A stretch of 64,000 nt of DNA from positions 7,086,366 through 7,150,365 of the forward strand of contig OZ024892.1 of the NCBI GenBank assembly GCA_964017195.1, read 5' to 3'. The notes under the pieces were generated by a model. It did no database searches and had not been told where the DNA came from. It was given only the letters and a program-made list of their open reading frames with translations. The DNA is from Siderastrea radians (lineage: Eukaryota; Cnidaria; Anthozoa; Scleractinia; Rhizangiidae). A program made the position numbers and the translations under genes. Every line of letters begins with the position of its first letter. Within the stretch, counting starts at the first letter, position 1. Positions 43,834-55,329 of this stretch are shown here, one piece after another.

Positions 43834-45348
43834 AAAGGACGACTACATTGTAGACCATGTAGTGAGATGACAGACAAAAAGCCTTTTCTGTAATCTTTAT
43901 TGTTGAAGAAACAACGTGTTGAACTATTCCACCATAGAAAACCTAAAAAGCAGACCTTCTCAGTAGGTTTGCATCAACACACTGGTCTACAACCACTACA
44001 CTGTATGAATTCATAACAGTCATGGATACATGCCTTCAAAAAGGGCTTTTAAAATAGACATTTAAGAAAAGTAATGCAAAAATAATGCAGGCACATTGGT
44101 TACACCAACAAGCACCAGCAGCATCACCTAAGCTAATGAATCTATGTGTGATTGATACCGCTTATGGGTATCAAAAAGTGACGACATTAAAAATACACTG
44201 TAGTAATCCTTGTGATGCCCTTGGCTATTTATATTGCTTACGCCATTGCATGTATTTTATTTTGTTTTTGTTTTGGGATTCGCTTTGTATCTTGAGACCT
44301 GTGGAAATAACAAAAAAATGCAAACAGTAAGCAAGTAAAAGGCAACTATGGTGTAATGATCTGAGTTTAACTTAAGAACACCTTTAGACATTTCGGTTCA
44401 AGTTTCTTATAGCTCTTTCATTCCCTACCCTAGCTAAGAATGCAACCTCTTTACTTTGACTAATATTTTGAAGATATAAGGGTGTATCCCCATGCATGTG
44501 CTATTCACCAGGTACATCTACATGTACCAACCACAGCCTGAGAAGATAATATGTATAATAACACTTAACTAAATTGAAAATAATGGAAGCGTTAAAAAGT
44601 GACCCCATATGAGGTTCTGGGCTATATGTGTATTGTTGGCAAATGACAATATTTTTATCACTACCTTGTAAGACATTGTACAGGATGAAAAGTAGCATAG
44701 ACTCCTAACATGCATAGGAGTGTAACAATAGATCGAACTATCAATGCATTGCGATTGGAGTGTTCCGATAGCGACGCATTGATCGCAAAATTCAACTATC
44801 GATGACAATCGCGATAGTTTAGTTAATTATCGATAGTTAAGACAGTTTTCATATGATGTCCTGTAGTTCTTTTCCCTTCATTGAAAAATGCCTCTATTGT
44901 TCTCTGCTGTACGTTATGTCCATTGTTTTGAAACCAAGTAACAATATTACTTTGTTTTCATTAAAAAAGACTTCATTTGTCACCAGGGTCTTGTCTGTGT
45001 GCAAAATGGTGGTTCGAATATTATCTCTTCCCCACCCCCTTCTTGGAGAATTGACCGTCACTTTGTCAACAAACATGGCGGTCTCGAAGGCTCATATGGC
45101 CAGTCTTTTGAAATCGTACAAAACAAAAAAGGAAAGGCAAGCACATGAGAGCACTTCGGGTTTATAAAAGAAAATAATGGTTCAGAGTTGCATGTACATG
45201 TAACTCGTGTCCCAGTAGACTGGTACTAAAATATAGTGGTAATACAACAAATCTGACCCACCATATGTGACAAACATGTTGATAGGTTAATTTTTCTTAA
45301 CGATGGTGCCTCCTTATTAATACAGATGTATTTTTTGCAAAGGGTTAT
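43834..45348. other. interior of the large element, no gene seen
   Basis: No supported exon. At about 44730-44835 ATCGATAG/CTATCGAT motifs cluster (AACTATCGATGACAATCGCG, then TTATCGATAGTT). A CAAACATGGCGG motif lies at about 45070, followed by a 27-codon frame. Confidence 0.4.
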
Positions 45349-45422
45349 GACTATGGGGAAAAGGTGCATCTTAGCAAGGGTTATTGGAAGCCCTTGCTAA
45401 GATCTGCTGTTTCCACATAGTC
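45349..45422. repeat. two-part perfect hairpin
   Basis: Inner arms ATCTTAGCAAGGG (45368-45380) and CCCTTGCTAAGAT (45391-45403) are exact inverses. Outer arms GACTATGGGGAAA and TTTCCACATAGTC pair as well with one mismatch. It looks like a small foldback insertion. Confidence 0.65.
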
Positions 45423-45585
45423 TTAAACCACAAAAAAAGTTTGGTATAAGGGGGCAAATTCCTTAAAAGACCTGAATGGTAATGCATCCATGACTACTGT
45501 CACGAATATACATTTCATAGTCTATCTCTATCTTATGCAATTGAAAGAGCGAATGTATTTGCTGTATGTAGTGTAGTTTGTTGAA

Positions 45586-46550
45586 GCTGTAGTCACTGTA
45601 GTAAGTGTAGTCGGTGTAGTCAGTGTAGTCGTGTAGTAGTCGTGAGTAGTCGGTGTAGTCAGTGTAGTCGATGTAGTCAGTGTAGTCGGTGTGGCCGGTG
45701 TAGTCGGTGTGGCTGGTGTAGTCGGTGTAGTCAGCGTAGTCCGTGTAGTCCGTGTAGTCAGTGAAGTCGGTGTAGTCGGTGTAGTCAGTGTAGTCGGTGT
45801 AGTCAGCGTAGTCAGTGTAGTCAGCGTAGTCAGTGTAGTCGGTGTAGTCAGTGTAGTCGGTGTAGTCAGCGTAGTCAGTGTCGTCGGTGTAGTCAGCGTA
45901 GCCAGTGTAGTCGGTGTAGTTGGTGTACTAGTCAGCGTAGTCAGAGTAGTTGGTGTAGTCAGCTGGTGTAGTGGGTGTAATCAGTGTAGTTGATGTAGTC
46001 AGTGTAGTCGGTGTGGCCAGTGTAGTCGGTGTAGTCAGCGTAGTCCGTGTAGTCGGTGTAGTCAGTGTAGTCGGTGTACTAGTCAGCGTAGTCAGTGTAG
46101 TCGGTGTAGTCAGTGTAGTCGGTGTAGTCAGTGTAGTCGGTGTAGTCAGCGTAGTCGGTGTAGTCAGCGTAGTCGGTGTAGTCAGCGTAGTCGGTGTAGT
46201 CAGTGTAGTCGGTGTAGTCAGCGTAGTCAGTGTAGTCGGTGTAGTCAGCGTAGTCAGTGTAGTCGGTGTAGTCAGCATAGCCGGTGTAGTCAGTGTAGTC
46301 GGTGTACTAGTCAGCGTAGTCACAGTAGTGGGTGTAGTCAGCTGGTGTAGTGGGTGTAGTCAGTGTAGTGGGTGTAGTCAGTGTAGTCACGACACCACTG
46401 ACCACCCCAACTACACTGACTAAATTAACTACATAGACTACAATGACTACACCTTTAACACCAACTATACTGACTACACCGACTACACTAACTACAGTGA
46501 CTACACTGACTACACCAACTACACCAACTATGCTCACTACACTGACTTCA
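45586..46550. repeat. 9-bp GTGTAGTCR minisatellite with an orientation switch
   Basis: Units GTGTAGTCA, GTGTAGTCG and GCGTAGTCA run forward to about 46389. After GTGTAGTCAC the sequence changes to the inverse form (CTACACTGACTACACCAACT) up to about 46550. The two parts can pair as a large hairpin. The frames VVSVVGVVSV and TTLTTPTTL are repeat translations. Confidence 0.95.
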
Positions 46551-47852
46551 CCTACCTATATGGACAGCGATTAGATTTGTTATATTCGAGACGGTAGTCA
46601 TGGATTTATTACCCTGAATATCCTGAGATGCGCAGAATGTATGCGCAGTAACAAAACAAGACACCGTCCTTGAGAAGAATTGGAAGCCTTAACCAGAAAG
46701 ATGTTAACTGGTGCCACTACTGTACTGCAAATTCACTATTCAGTTGTTCCTGTTTTGTCAAGAATAACAAGAATAACTGTCAAACCTCGACTGAATAAAG
46801 ACAGCTCGAAGTGAGATGTTGTTTATTTGTTAAGCTTTTCTTTTTGGCCTACTGCCATAACCAGTATATTACATTTGTAATAAATACACAAATGCAATTG
46901 TTTTGGATCATTAATATTAACATAAGGAGATTTAAGAAACACAAGAATGATTTCAACAGCTAAGAAAGTGCTCACATCTAAGCAGCTGAGATTCAAGTAC
47001 AGTTCTAGTGTAGCCCAACAAACTTTTTAACTTCACTTTGCAATTACATGTAACGTAATATGTACCTGCTGGCTGTGGTTGGTCCAAATTAAAGTAACTT
47101 AAGCTGGAAAGCCTATGGTATGGGGCATGTATGGGGGACACACACATATAATTTGTCATCTTCATCATCTCTTTTTCTCTATCAGTGCACTACATTACAT
47201 GTAAAATACTATTAAATAATTTGCGACATGCCCACAAAAGGGGAATTCTCCCTCCCAAACCACAAGATTATGCAAGCAATGGTGTCTGATTCATCCGCAT
47301 TTGGGAGTCAAACTGTCATCCTTATTTTCCATCTTTTTGTTATCTTAATTTACTCACCCTGAAATTGTTCCTTTTGCCCCTAAGTATTAATACTTTTTGT
47401 CTCAAATGGAATCACACCTACAAATACCAAAAAAAAATCATACCAGTCAGTCAATCTAGAATATTATATTAGGTTACCACACATTTTCAAGTGAGGATCC
47501 TGGGGGGAAGCGGGGTACTGCCTATTTATGGTTTTACGGGGAGGCTCTGGCCAAAGGTGGTGACTTTTTTTAAGCTCACAGTTTACTAAAGGGTAGGAAA
47601 AAATTGTCATTTTAGTATAAGAAAAGGTTACAAAATCAACTGAAAAGTGGACAAGATGGTGGCTTAAAGAAAAGTTTGGGAAAGCGTGCCAAATTTCTGT
47701 AGAAATGACAACACGAAACACATAAAAGCTTGCAACCTTTGAGTAGCTGAACCAGAACGATTGGCTACCTGGGATCCCAGCATTGCCTTACCAGGATCGC
47801 AGCTAACTGGACTAAGATTTTCTTATGTAACAGTAAACTGCAAAGTGTGTGA
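46551..47852. other. interior of the large element, no gene seen
   Basis: No supported exon or further repeat, apart from a CCCAGCATTGCCTTACCAGG phrase at 47775 that resembles the palindrome arms downstream. Confidence 0.35.
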
Positions 47853-48247
47853 GGTGTGTTTATGCCAGGATCTCTGCAAACTGAGCCAGCATGGCTAACC
47901 AGGCCAGTTTGGCTCATTGGCCTCTTAAGGCCCAGTAATACAAGCAACATTTTCGTAAAACCTTTTGTGCAACAATGTTGCGTTGCAAGTTGAGATTGTT
48001 TCTTACACATATTAACACCTTTTTGCACAACAAATTTGTTGCTTCTACTTTTTGCAACATGAAAATTTGTTATGTGCAGAGGTGGTAATACGTGCAACAA
48101 ACAATCTGAACTTGCAACACAACATTGTTGCAAGGAAGGTTGCACAAAAATGTTGCCCGTATTACTGGACCTTAAGAGGCCAATGAGCCAAACTGGCCTG
48201 CTTAGCCATGCTGGCTCAGTTTGCGGAGATCCTGGCAAAAACACACC
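47853..48247. repeat. 395-bp palindrome (foldback element)
   Basis: Arms of about 145 bases: GGTGTGTTTATGCCAGGATC... on the left and ...GATCCTGGCAAAAACACACC on the right. The stretch from GCCAGGATCT to TTGGCTCATTGGCCTC matches its inverse at about 60 of 62 bases. The inner part (GGCCCAGTAATAC/GTATTACTGGACC between TTAA sites) may be a second, nested short element. The long minus-strand frame here is a by-product. Confidence 0.8.
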
Positions 48248-50382
48248 GAAGCATACCGTGTTATTCCTCAGGGCTATGATTAACATGTGACTAATAAAAC
48301 CATGAACAGTAAGAATTATCTTGAAATGTTCACTGTGCCATGACCGACCAATCAGGTGTGAAATCAATGCAAACCACAAATTTCTTGTATCTGATTGGTT
48401 TTCTTTCCCGACATAATAACAGTCCAAAAATAATTCAAGTGTTCAGGGTTTTCATAGTTTTACTGTATTAAGAGCCATAATGCCTAACATGTGTTACGGC
48501 GGAGTATAGATCAGTGTTATGGATGAACTTATCTTTTGTTGCTATTAATAATTATTTACTCAAAAAGCAATTGGGTTTCTTTATGTGCATATGAACATGT
48601 GACTAATAGCTAATTGACAGCCCTTAATTGAAAAGCAAAGTTATCTAAGTAGCTAATGTTGCCCAAAGCCAAAGGGAACTTGGAGAGAAAACGGCAATTC
48701 TGCAGGAATGGGGATTAATGATTATGGAATTCAGAGGACATGGGGGCAAAGTTCTGTCCATGAATTGAAAGTTTAAATCTGAAAAGGTTCTTACAATAAC
48801 TTATGTGATACACAACTATTAAAGAACATTATTTAAGTTAAATGCAAGACAAAAGCATCGAATCAAGACAATTAATTCAATTCAATGACCCTCTATTTAA
48901 ATAATACTAAGTCCTCGTGGATATTTGAGCGGACCGCGTGAGAAATATAACTGAATACAAACATTTACCAACCAAGAGTAAAAAAAAAACATACCTGAAA
49001 TGATGTACGAGCCATAGACGAAGGAAAAGTGGTTCTTCTATATTATTTGCATTGAATTTCCATCATATTGAAAGCCGTTTGCACGTTGGTTTGTCCTATA
49101 CTAGCTCGCTCGACCGTTAAAAAGATTGTGCTGCCTTCCCGAATGAGCACGAATTGTGGTCAGCGGACGTTTACTACTTAGTGTACACAAACGCTAAAAA
49201 TAACATGCCCTGAAAAAACAGCGTTTTTGCAGTTCTGTGTTGTTTTCACGTAATTAGAGATTTTCCATGAAAATGCTAACTAAATTCGCTGAGGAAACGG
49301 TCGATTATTTAGCTTGGTGAGGTTAGTTCGCATCGCAATGTACCAGCAGAGGCCAGTAGAACGAAATTCAAAGGGTGTAGCACCTACGTTCGCATGAAAT
49401 ACCTCTGACAAACAGGTTCTGGTGGAAATTCAAAAGGAAAAAACCGTACTTAAAGAGATTCTCGTCTGTGTGTTAAAACAAAAAAAAGCGAATAATGTAG
49501 ACTCCTGTTCGCGAGAAGGGCTAGTTTTGCAGCGTTTTTGTATCACGCTCAATTTCTTTTGTTTTTGCTTATCCACAATCCTCTTCTAAGCAGTACCGGC
49601 ACCGGGCAATGTTTTTGTTACGCCCACTTCAAACTGGCGGCCGAAAAACGTTTTTAAAGAAAAACAATCTGTCTTCAAAATTCACAGATTAGTTGGATTT
49701 AAATCAATTCTCTGTTGCTTCTCTCAACTGGTACTACCGAAATGTTAGTTTTTAATAATTAACCAAATATTCGTCTACACACAAACTGCGACTTGTTGCT
49801 GAAGCCAAACAGTAAAACAGTGCTTAATTTTAAACATGTGAATAGGTTGTTCAAGTTAATGAAAAACGCAGATGTCCCCCAACTTGAAGTGGGTGTTAAA
49901 AACTTAGCTTTGGGTGGGGGGAGGGGGGTTGGGAGGAACCCCTAAAATCTCGGTGGGTGATGTGCAGCTAATGTCTTGAAACAATTACACTATTTCGGAG
50001 CACAATATGTGATTTTTTTTACCCTGTTTCAGGCCTGACCCAAAATCTAACGCCCCTTATCAAAACTGTCCCAAAAAGGATCGCAACTACCTAGGAACTG
50101 CTTCAAATTCTCTATATTAATCAAAAGACCATTCTCAAGGGATGAAAATAGTAAAAAGTAGCTTCGTCTAAAGACCATACCCAATTCCAGACCATAACTC
50201 GAAAACTTTACCCTAATTCAGACCAAAACGACACAAAAATCATTACCTTTGAGGCCGCCCACTCCTATCTGGCTTTTATGTAGAAGGTTTTTGCAGTCTC
50301 CCTTTTTTATTTTCATGTCGTTTACAAGGTTTAGGCAATCTCTCTGTTTTACTTTCTTTCTACAATCTCCCTATTTGTGGGG
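48248..50382. other. interior of the large element, no gene seen
   Basis: No exon, RNA gene or repeat that I can support over about 2.1 kb. G-rich tracts lie at 49914-49940. Confidence 0.35.
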
Positions 50383-50642
50383 AGCAAGGTTGGTGTAGCA
50401 GTGGGAGCACTTGCCTCCCACCAGTCTGTGACCCGGGTTCGCTTCCAGTGGTTGGCACGTGGGTTGAGTTTGTTGTTGGTTCTGTCCTTGCTCCGAGGGG
50501 ATTTTTTAGAGTTCTCCAAATTTTTTCCCTCCACAAAAACCAACACTTCCAAATTCCAATTCAACCTGGACGTCAAGTGTTTACACATGATGTGTGGTCC
50601 TCACACTACGACGCTAAATTTGATTTACCTTTTTTTTTTTAC
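50383..50642 (+). mobile_element. tRNA-derived SINE
   Basis: A box-like TGGTGTAGCAGTGGGAGCAC and B box GGTTCGCTTCC lie 40 bases apart, followed by GTGGGTTGAGTTTGTTGTTG, a GCTCCGAGGGGATTTTT phrase and a T-run at about 50629-50640. This is the layout of a dispersed marine-invertebrate SINE that I recall from corals. The B box has lost its GATTCC form (GCTTCC), so it is a decayed copy. Confidence 0.6.
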
Positions 50643-50689
50643 TTCAAATGTTAGATACATATTCTTGAATGTATCCCTTTTCCAATTTA

Positions 50690-51429
50690 CACGCTATTTG
50701 CATTGTCTGGCCAGTCTCCCTTTTTCCATTTACATGATTTTTACAGGATTTGGACCACCAAATTTACATGTTATTTACAGGGTATAGAACAGCCCCATAT
50801 TTCTCATTTACATGTTCTTTACATGTTTTGTTTAAAAAATTTACAGGATATTTACAAAGAAGATACTGTAAATTTGTTCCCCAAAATTTACATGTTATTT
50901 ACATGGTTCTTTAAGTTATAAGGGTTAAAGGGGACCACGTAAATCCATTTTTACAACAAATTTACAGCTTCTCCTTAACATGTAAAAAAGCATGCAAATT
51001 CAATTTACAAAATGCCAACATGTAAATGTAAATTTACAAAACATGTAAATTAGGATTTGCATGTTGTAAATTACGATTTACATGTGCATGTAAATTTTCA
51101 ACTTTTCCAGTGAATACATACCAAAAAAGTCCAACATTCGCGTTCTTTTCCTTATCAAAATCGCCATTTTCAATCTCTCCACCATAACCAAGGACGCTTA
51201 TCCTCGTTCAAAACGCTTCAAATAACCCCAAAGGGCCACTAAATAGCAAGCAATATAACACAGAAACAAGGTGAACCATTTGTTATTGTGAATTATTTCG
51301 CATTTATGGCAATTAAAGCGTATTTGCTGCATTTTCCATACAAACTCATATTTTGCCGAGGTCATAATATATGCAAAATGGAACAGTTTAATATATGCAC
51401 TCCTCTCATAGTGAGCTTGGGCTACCTGT
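50690..51429. repeat. right inverted arm of the large element
   Basis: The inverse of 41111-42250 minus the 687-bp MITE. Its inner half carries many TTTACATG/CATGTAAAT motifs but is not a regular 32-bp array like the left side, so the two arms have diverged in repeat content. Confidence 0.7.
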
Positions 51430-51438
51430 GAAATGACC

Positions 51439-53999
51439 GTAGGCATTTAAGTCTGGTTTTCACTAGCGACAAAAGCATACGCATGGGCATAAGCGAAAGT
51501 ATAAGATTTTACGTCAAGTGAAAACGGTCCCGACTTAAACATAAATTAATACGTATAAGTGTGTTTTTCTGTGCCTGGTCCCTAGGCGCCGTGAAATTTT
51601 TTCGGGAAAGCGAGGGAAACATGAGGGAATCGTCCCTAGAGACTTCGAGCAAGTATTATTGTTGGTCAAAAATAAAATAGTAAATTATGCTGTGGAATTT
51701 TTCCACACTTTTCGCAAAATATGATGTTATGCTATGAATAATTTCCACGCTTTTCGCAGAATATGACAATAAGTAATTGAGCTGCCGGGGTGAAGCATAG
51801 TCGTTCTCATCTAGCACAAAAGAAAAATCGTGGGATATTGTGACAACACGTATTTGAAAAAACGATACCTAGGAAAGTCCACGTGCAGAAAAAACAGCAA
51901 TGTTGTTTGAGAGAACCAGTTAAATCGATAACCTGATAACGTTGTGGTTTTTCGCGCACTCACCATGGGAGACTTCACAGACAACAGTTTTTGAAGACAG
52001 CATTCGAAGGCGAAATACAGCTTACAAAGTCTCCGAGCAGTTCCACTACGAGTCAAAGTACCTGTACCAGCGCCTTGTCAGGTTCTAGCAGTTCATCGTG
52101 CAGAGTAATGGAAGACCAAGGAATTAAACCTAACGCATTACACCACCAGACCAGCTGATACTCAAACCAATTGAACTAAAAGGAGGGGACTGGGGAGCGG
52201 TGCTAGTGTTTTTTTAATACGGACATACAATTTTACTGAAACCCACAAGGACGATATAAGTTGAGCACCGCAATAGGTTTCCTGGATTGAAAATGAAAAA
52301 TGAAAGCTTCATATAACCAACCAATTTATTAACCGGCCGTCGCTATAGCGACCGCCGGTTTATAAAATGAGCACGGTTTTGTCGTGATAGTCAGTTGGCT
52401 TAACATACGAACAAAGTGCTGTAAAGCTTGTGGTACGGGTACTCAAGAGCGGTACTGTCTTATATAAGACGCATGCGCATATTAGTCTGCTGAATGTTAT
52501 CTTCGTATGTTCTTGTCTTTTAATTTACAGTATTTAAGATATGAACGGTGAAGGGTTGTTAAGTTTGGGGTTTTTTGTTTTTGTCTTGTATAACGCATGC
52601 GCAATTGAGTAAAGCAGCTACTAGGATTGAATGCAAAATTGGCTATGTTGTCTGATCTAGTTAGTGGTTATGGTGAAAATTTTTTTAGCGCAGGAGTTTT
52701 TTTTTTTATTGGGATTGACATTTTGAGGGATGTAAAAATGTGGAAGTCAGAAGGATTTGTGAATGTCCGGAGCATATCACGCTTCTGTGAATGTGATTTG
52801 CTTTGAAAGTTGCGTTTTGTATAGGAGCGGTGTAATATTGTGCTACGTGAGAGGCGGTTTCCCTTGGCGTTTTATGGGGGGGGGGGGGTGGTTTGCGAAG
52901 TGGATTGTAAGGTTTCTGATTGGCTAACTTGTATTTCGCGGCGGACAAAAAGGACAGTTGCGTTTTGCCGGCGTGGGCTAGGAAGAGAAGGAATTGGTAC
53001 TAGTATGATGATGCAATATTAGTGGATTGCACCATCAGTACATGATAGTTCTTGTGAACGGAGAGAGATGAGCGTTTATTTGAGGCGAGAAGTTGATACG
53101 AAGGAATCGTCATTAATAAGGAGATCCGCAATTAATAAGGTAGGTGTTACGAGTCTTTTTGCATTGAAAGAACGAAAATATCTGAATATTATCGACGGTT
53201 TTGTGTGGTTTGCGTGTGGTGTTCGCTAAAGGCTACGAGCAATCTCTCTTTCCGTTCAGACTAGTGAAGGAAAAGAAAAACAAGCGAGTGAGCGCGAAAT
53301 CGATTGCGGCTCGACAGGCGCGTTAGCTTTCAAAGACGTGGGCGACTTTCGTCCCCGCTCGCTTGTTTACTTTTGCAAGGGGATTCCCGGGTTAGCAAAC
53401 CGGATTTAAACATCACGTCATGAGATGTGCCTTGACGTGCCCCATACTCTGACGATCTGCTCGAGGTCGTGTTTATCAAGCGTTATATTTTGATTCTACT
53501 GCTATGTTCACTGTTTGTATTTAAGGTCTAGGCACAACAGTTAATACTTCGTCGTCCCTGTGTGAGCATTCTCAGTTGTGGACAAATTTATATCGACATT
53601 CAACGTTTGAGTGAATTTGCGTTTTTCAGCACAAATAAAAGCGATAAGAAAGATAAGCTGAGTCATCAGAGTTTAAACATTACGTCATCCAGTAACGCTA
53701 TAGTCAAAATATTGTGTCACACAATCACACTTTTCGTCACGCCGGTTCGTATAAATAGAGGATCGCGCTAACATTTGTGAAACCTAGGGGTGGGGAGGGT
53801 CAGAATGGCCGGTTAAAATGCCCATTGGGCTTTCTTGTTCATTATAAGTCGTTAAATGATTTTAACTTGTAGAAATTCATTGTTCTTGAAATCAGCAAGT
53901 TCCACTTCCGCGGAACTTCCGCTAAATGGGAAAACCCTATTTACTTGTCTGGAAAAGCTTTTTGTCGATTATACTCTCTGTTTTAAGTGATAAGCAATG
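51439..53999. other. non-coding; promoter-like patches, no gene seen
   Basis: No exon supported. About 51450-51530 (GTCTGGTTTTCACTAGCGAC, later AGTGAAAAC) looks like part of a dispersed MITE. A hairpin AACCGGCCGTCGC/GCGACCGCCGGTT lies at 52331-52361. CGCATGCGCA-type (NRF1-like) sites are at about 52472 and 52588. A TATAAATA box is at about 53751. Confidence 0.35.
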
Positions 54000-54109
54000 T
54001 TTTGTAAACACGGTCTAATTTGCATAAGCGGGTTGAAATTTGATATACGAAGTTTAATTTATGCGAAACACGCAGAAACATGCAGATTCTCACAATTTGT
54101 CTATTTTTA

Positions 54110-54952
54110 GGGGCCGTTTACATGAGAGAGGGTGCCTCTAGGTAGTAGGGTTACCCTAGGTAGTAGAGTTTCCTTTCTGCTTTGTATTACGCAGTCCGTT
54201 TTACATGCGAGGGAGGGTGTCCCTAAGGAGGTAGGGTTTCCCTACCTTGAAGGTAGGGAAACCCTACATGGTAGGGACAGGAGTTATGTTTCGTTGTTCT
54301 CAGATTACCGCTGGCCACGCATAAAAGGCGCCAAATTCGAGCATGGCTTCGAATTCTTCAAGCTCAAGCTACAAACCTGGAGAATATTTTAGGAGTTTTC
54401 AACTTCAAATAATGACTGAAACTCAACCTGAAGGTTCAGAAACGACGAGGGGTGCAATGGAGGAAGATCTGATTGAGGAAAGTGCTTTCGGGCTCGAAGA
54501 AACCGACCAATACGAGCGCGTAATCATTTACAAATGTCAACAAACAAAACGCACCGGCAAGCATATTAAAAGAAACAAGAAGGCGAAGAAGTTTTCTTGG
54601 TCAACGGCAAAAGTGGAAGTTTTGTTAATTTTTTAAAACAATTTTTGAAAACAATTTTTTTGAAATAAACAAGTTTTACAACTTAAGTTCGTACAGTGCT
54701 GCTCTCTAGTTTAGCTTTTTAAAAAATGTTTCAAAAATTTTTGAAAAAGAATTGCCCTTTAGTTTAGCCCCCCAAGGTAGGGACAATTCGGCTCATGTAA
54801 AATGACGCTAGGGAGGGTGCCCTGCTTGACCCTGCTAGGGAGGGTGCCCTACCATGTTCGAACTTTGCATGTAGAACGACGCTATCTTCAACTCTAGTAG
54901 GTCGGGTGCCCCTATCCCCTAGGAGCACCCTCTTTCCATGTAAATGGACCCA
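54110..54952. mobile_element. 843-bp Harbinger-like deletion element
   Basis: Ends GGGGCCGTTTACATG and (complement) TGGGTCCATTTACATG. TTA is on both sides (54107-54109, 54953-54955). Subterminal GAGGGTGCC/GGCACCCTC and GTAGGG repeats occur at both ends. It carries the start of a protein with a Myb-like segment. The 9.5-kb inverted copy lacks it. Confidence 0.75.
54343..54636 (+). CDS. truncated Myb/SANT-like ORF start inside the Harbinger-like element
   Basis: 97 codons from ATG: MASNSSSSSYKPGEYFRSF, then acidic sequence, a basic KRTGKHIKRNKKAKK stretch, and FSWSTAKVEVLLIF before the stop. An F-x-W-S/T-x-x-x-V-x-x-L-L segment after a basic run is the usual first helix of Myb/SANT-like DNA-binding proteins, which accompany Harbinger transposases. 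The rest of the domain is missing, so this is the 5' stump of the element's accessory gene. Low-complexity T/A sequence follows, consistent with an internal deletion. Confidence 0.45.
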   Translation: MASNSSSSSYKPGEYFRSFQLQIMTETQPEGSETTRGAMEEDLIEESAFGLEETDQYERVIIYKCQQTKRTGKHIKRNKKAKKFSWSTAKVEVLLIF

Positions 54953-55329
54953 TTATGGGTCTCGGCTTGTACTTGTACAGGATAAATACGGTACTTCAAA
55001 ATTCGGACGTAAGCACGGGGGTACAGCTGAAATGCAAGAAAAATATACTTCTATTGCCTGAAGGCGTTTTTATCATTAAATTGGCTGAAATGATATATTA
55101 TTTCGTATTATAGTGATGCAACTCCATTATCCCATTATGAGTGGAAAGAAACACTGTGAATAATATTGAATGTCGATAAACGCGTCACGTCTACAGCTAC
55201 TACGTAATTGATATGGAGATCACTGGGGACGAGTTCAAAGCCGAGGTGACTCGATAGAGGCACAAAAGTGGAACGGAAATGACCAGCATGTGAAGCAAAG
55301 ACTTTGGTTAAGACTCTAGATCTTAGCAA

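Larger units (their letters stand above)
41111..51429. mobile_element. 10.3-kb Mutator-like (MULE) element, no transposase seen
   Basis: GAAATGACC flanks both ends (41102-41110 and 51430-51438), a perfect 9-bp duplication. The ends begin AGAGATAGCCCAACCT and, as complement on the right, ACAGGTAGCCCAAGCT. Long inverted arms follow, with CATATATTAAxCTGTTxCAT, TATTATGACCTCGGCAAAAT and CTATTTAGTGGCC matching. Both arms continue into TCACTGGAAAAGTTGAAAAT and CATGTAAAT repeats. Nine-base duplications with long inverted ends define MULEs. The 7-kb interior has no recognisable MURA-like transposase, so it is non-autonomous or badly decayed. Confidence 0.75.

Noticed and set aside
42222..43877. A CRISPR-like look: regular short repeats with 'spacers'
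   Set aside because: The units are contiguous 21/32/33-bp tandem repeats without unique spacers or cas genes, and the genome is eukaryotic. It is a minisatellite in an element arm.
45691..46537. Frames VVSVVGVV and TTLTTPTT
   Set aside because: By-products of the GTGTAGTCR minisatellite.
47765..48427. 220-codon minus-strand frame
   Set aside because: It spans the 395-bp palindrome and reads the same DNA twice in opposite sense. No protein family is recognisable.
52110..52182. tRNA-like sequence on the minus strand (TTAGTTCAATTGG ... GGTTTAATTCC)
   Set aside because: A and B boxes are only roughly present and no cloverleaf could be drawn. At best it is the decayed head of a SINE.
52331..53815. 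AACCGGCC...GGCCGGTT pair as ends of a 1.5-kb transposon
   Set aside because: Only 8-9 bases match and there is no subterminal similarity or target duplication; chance is likely.
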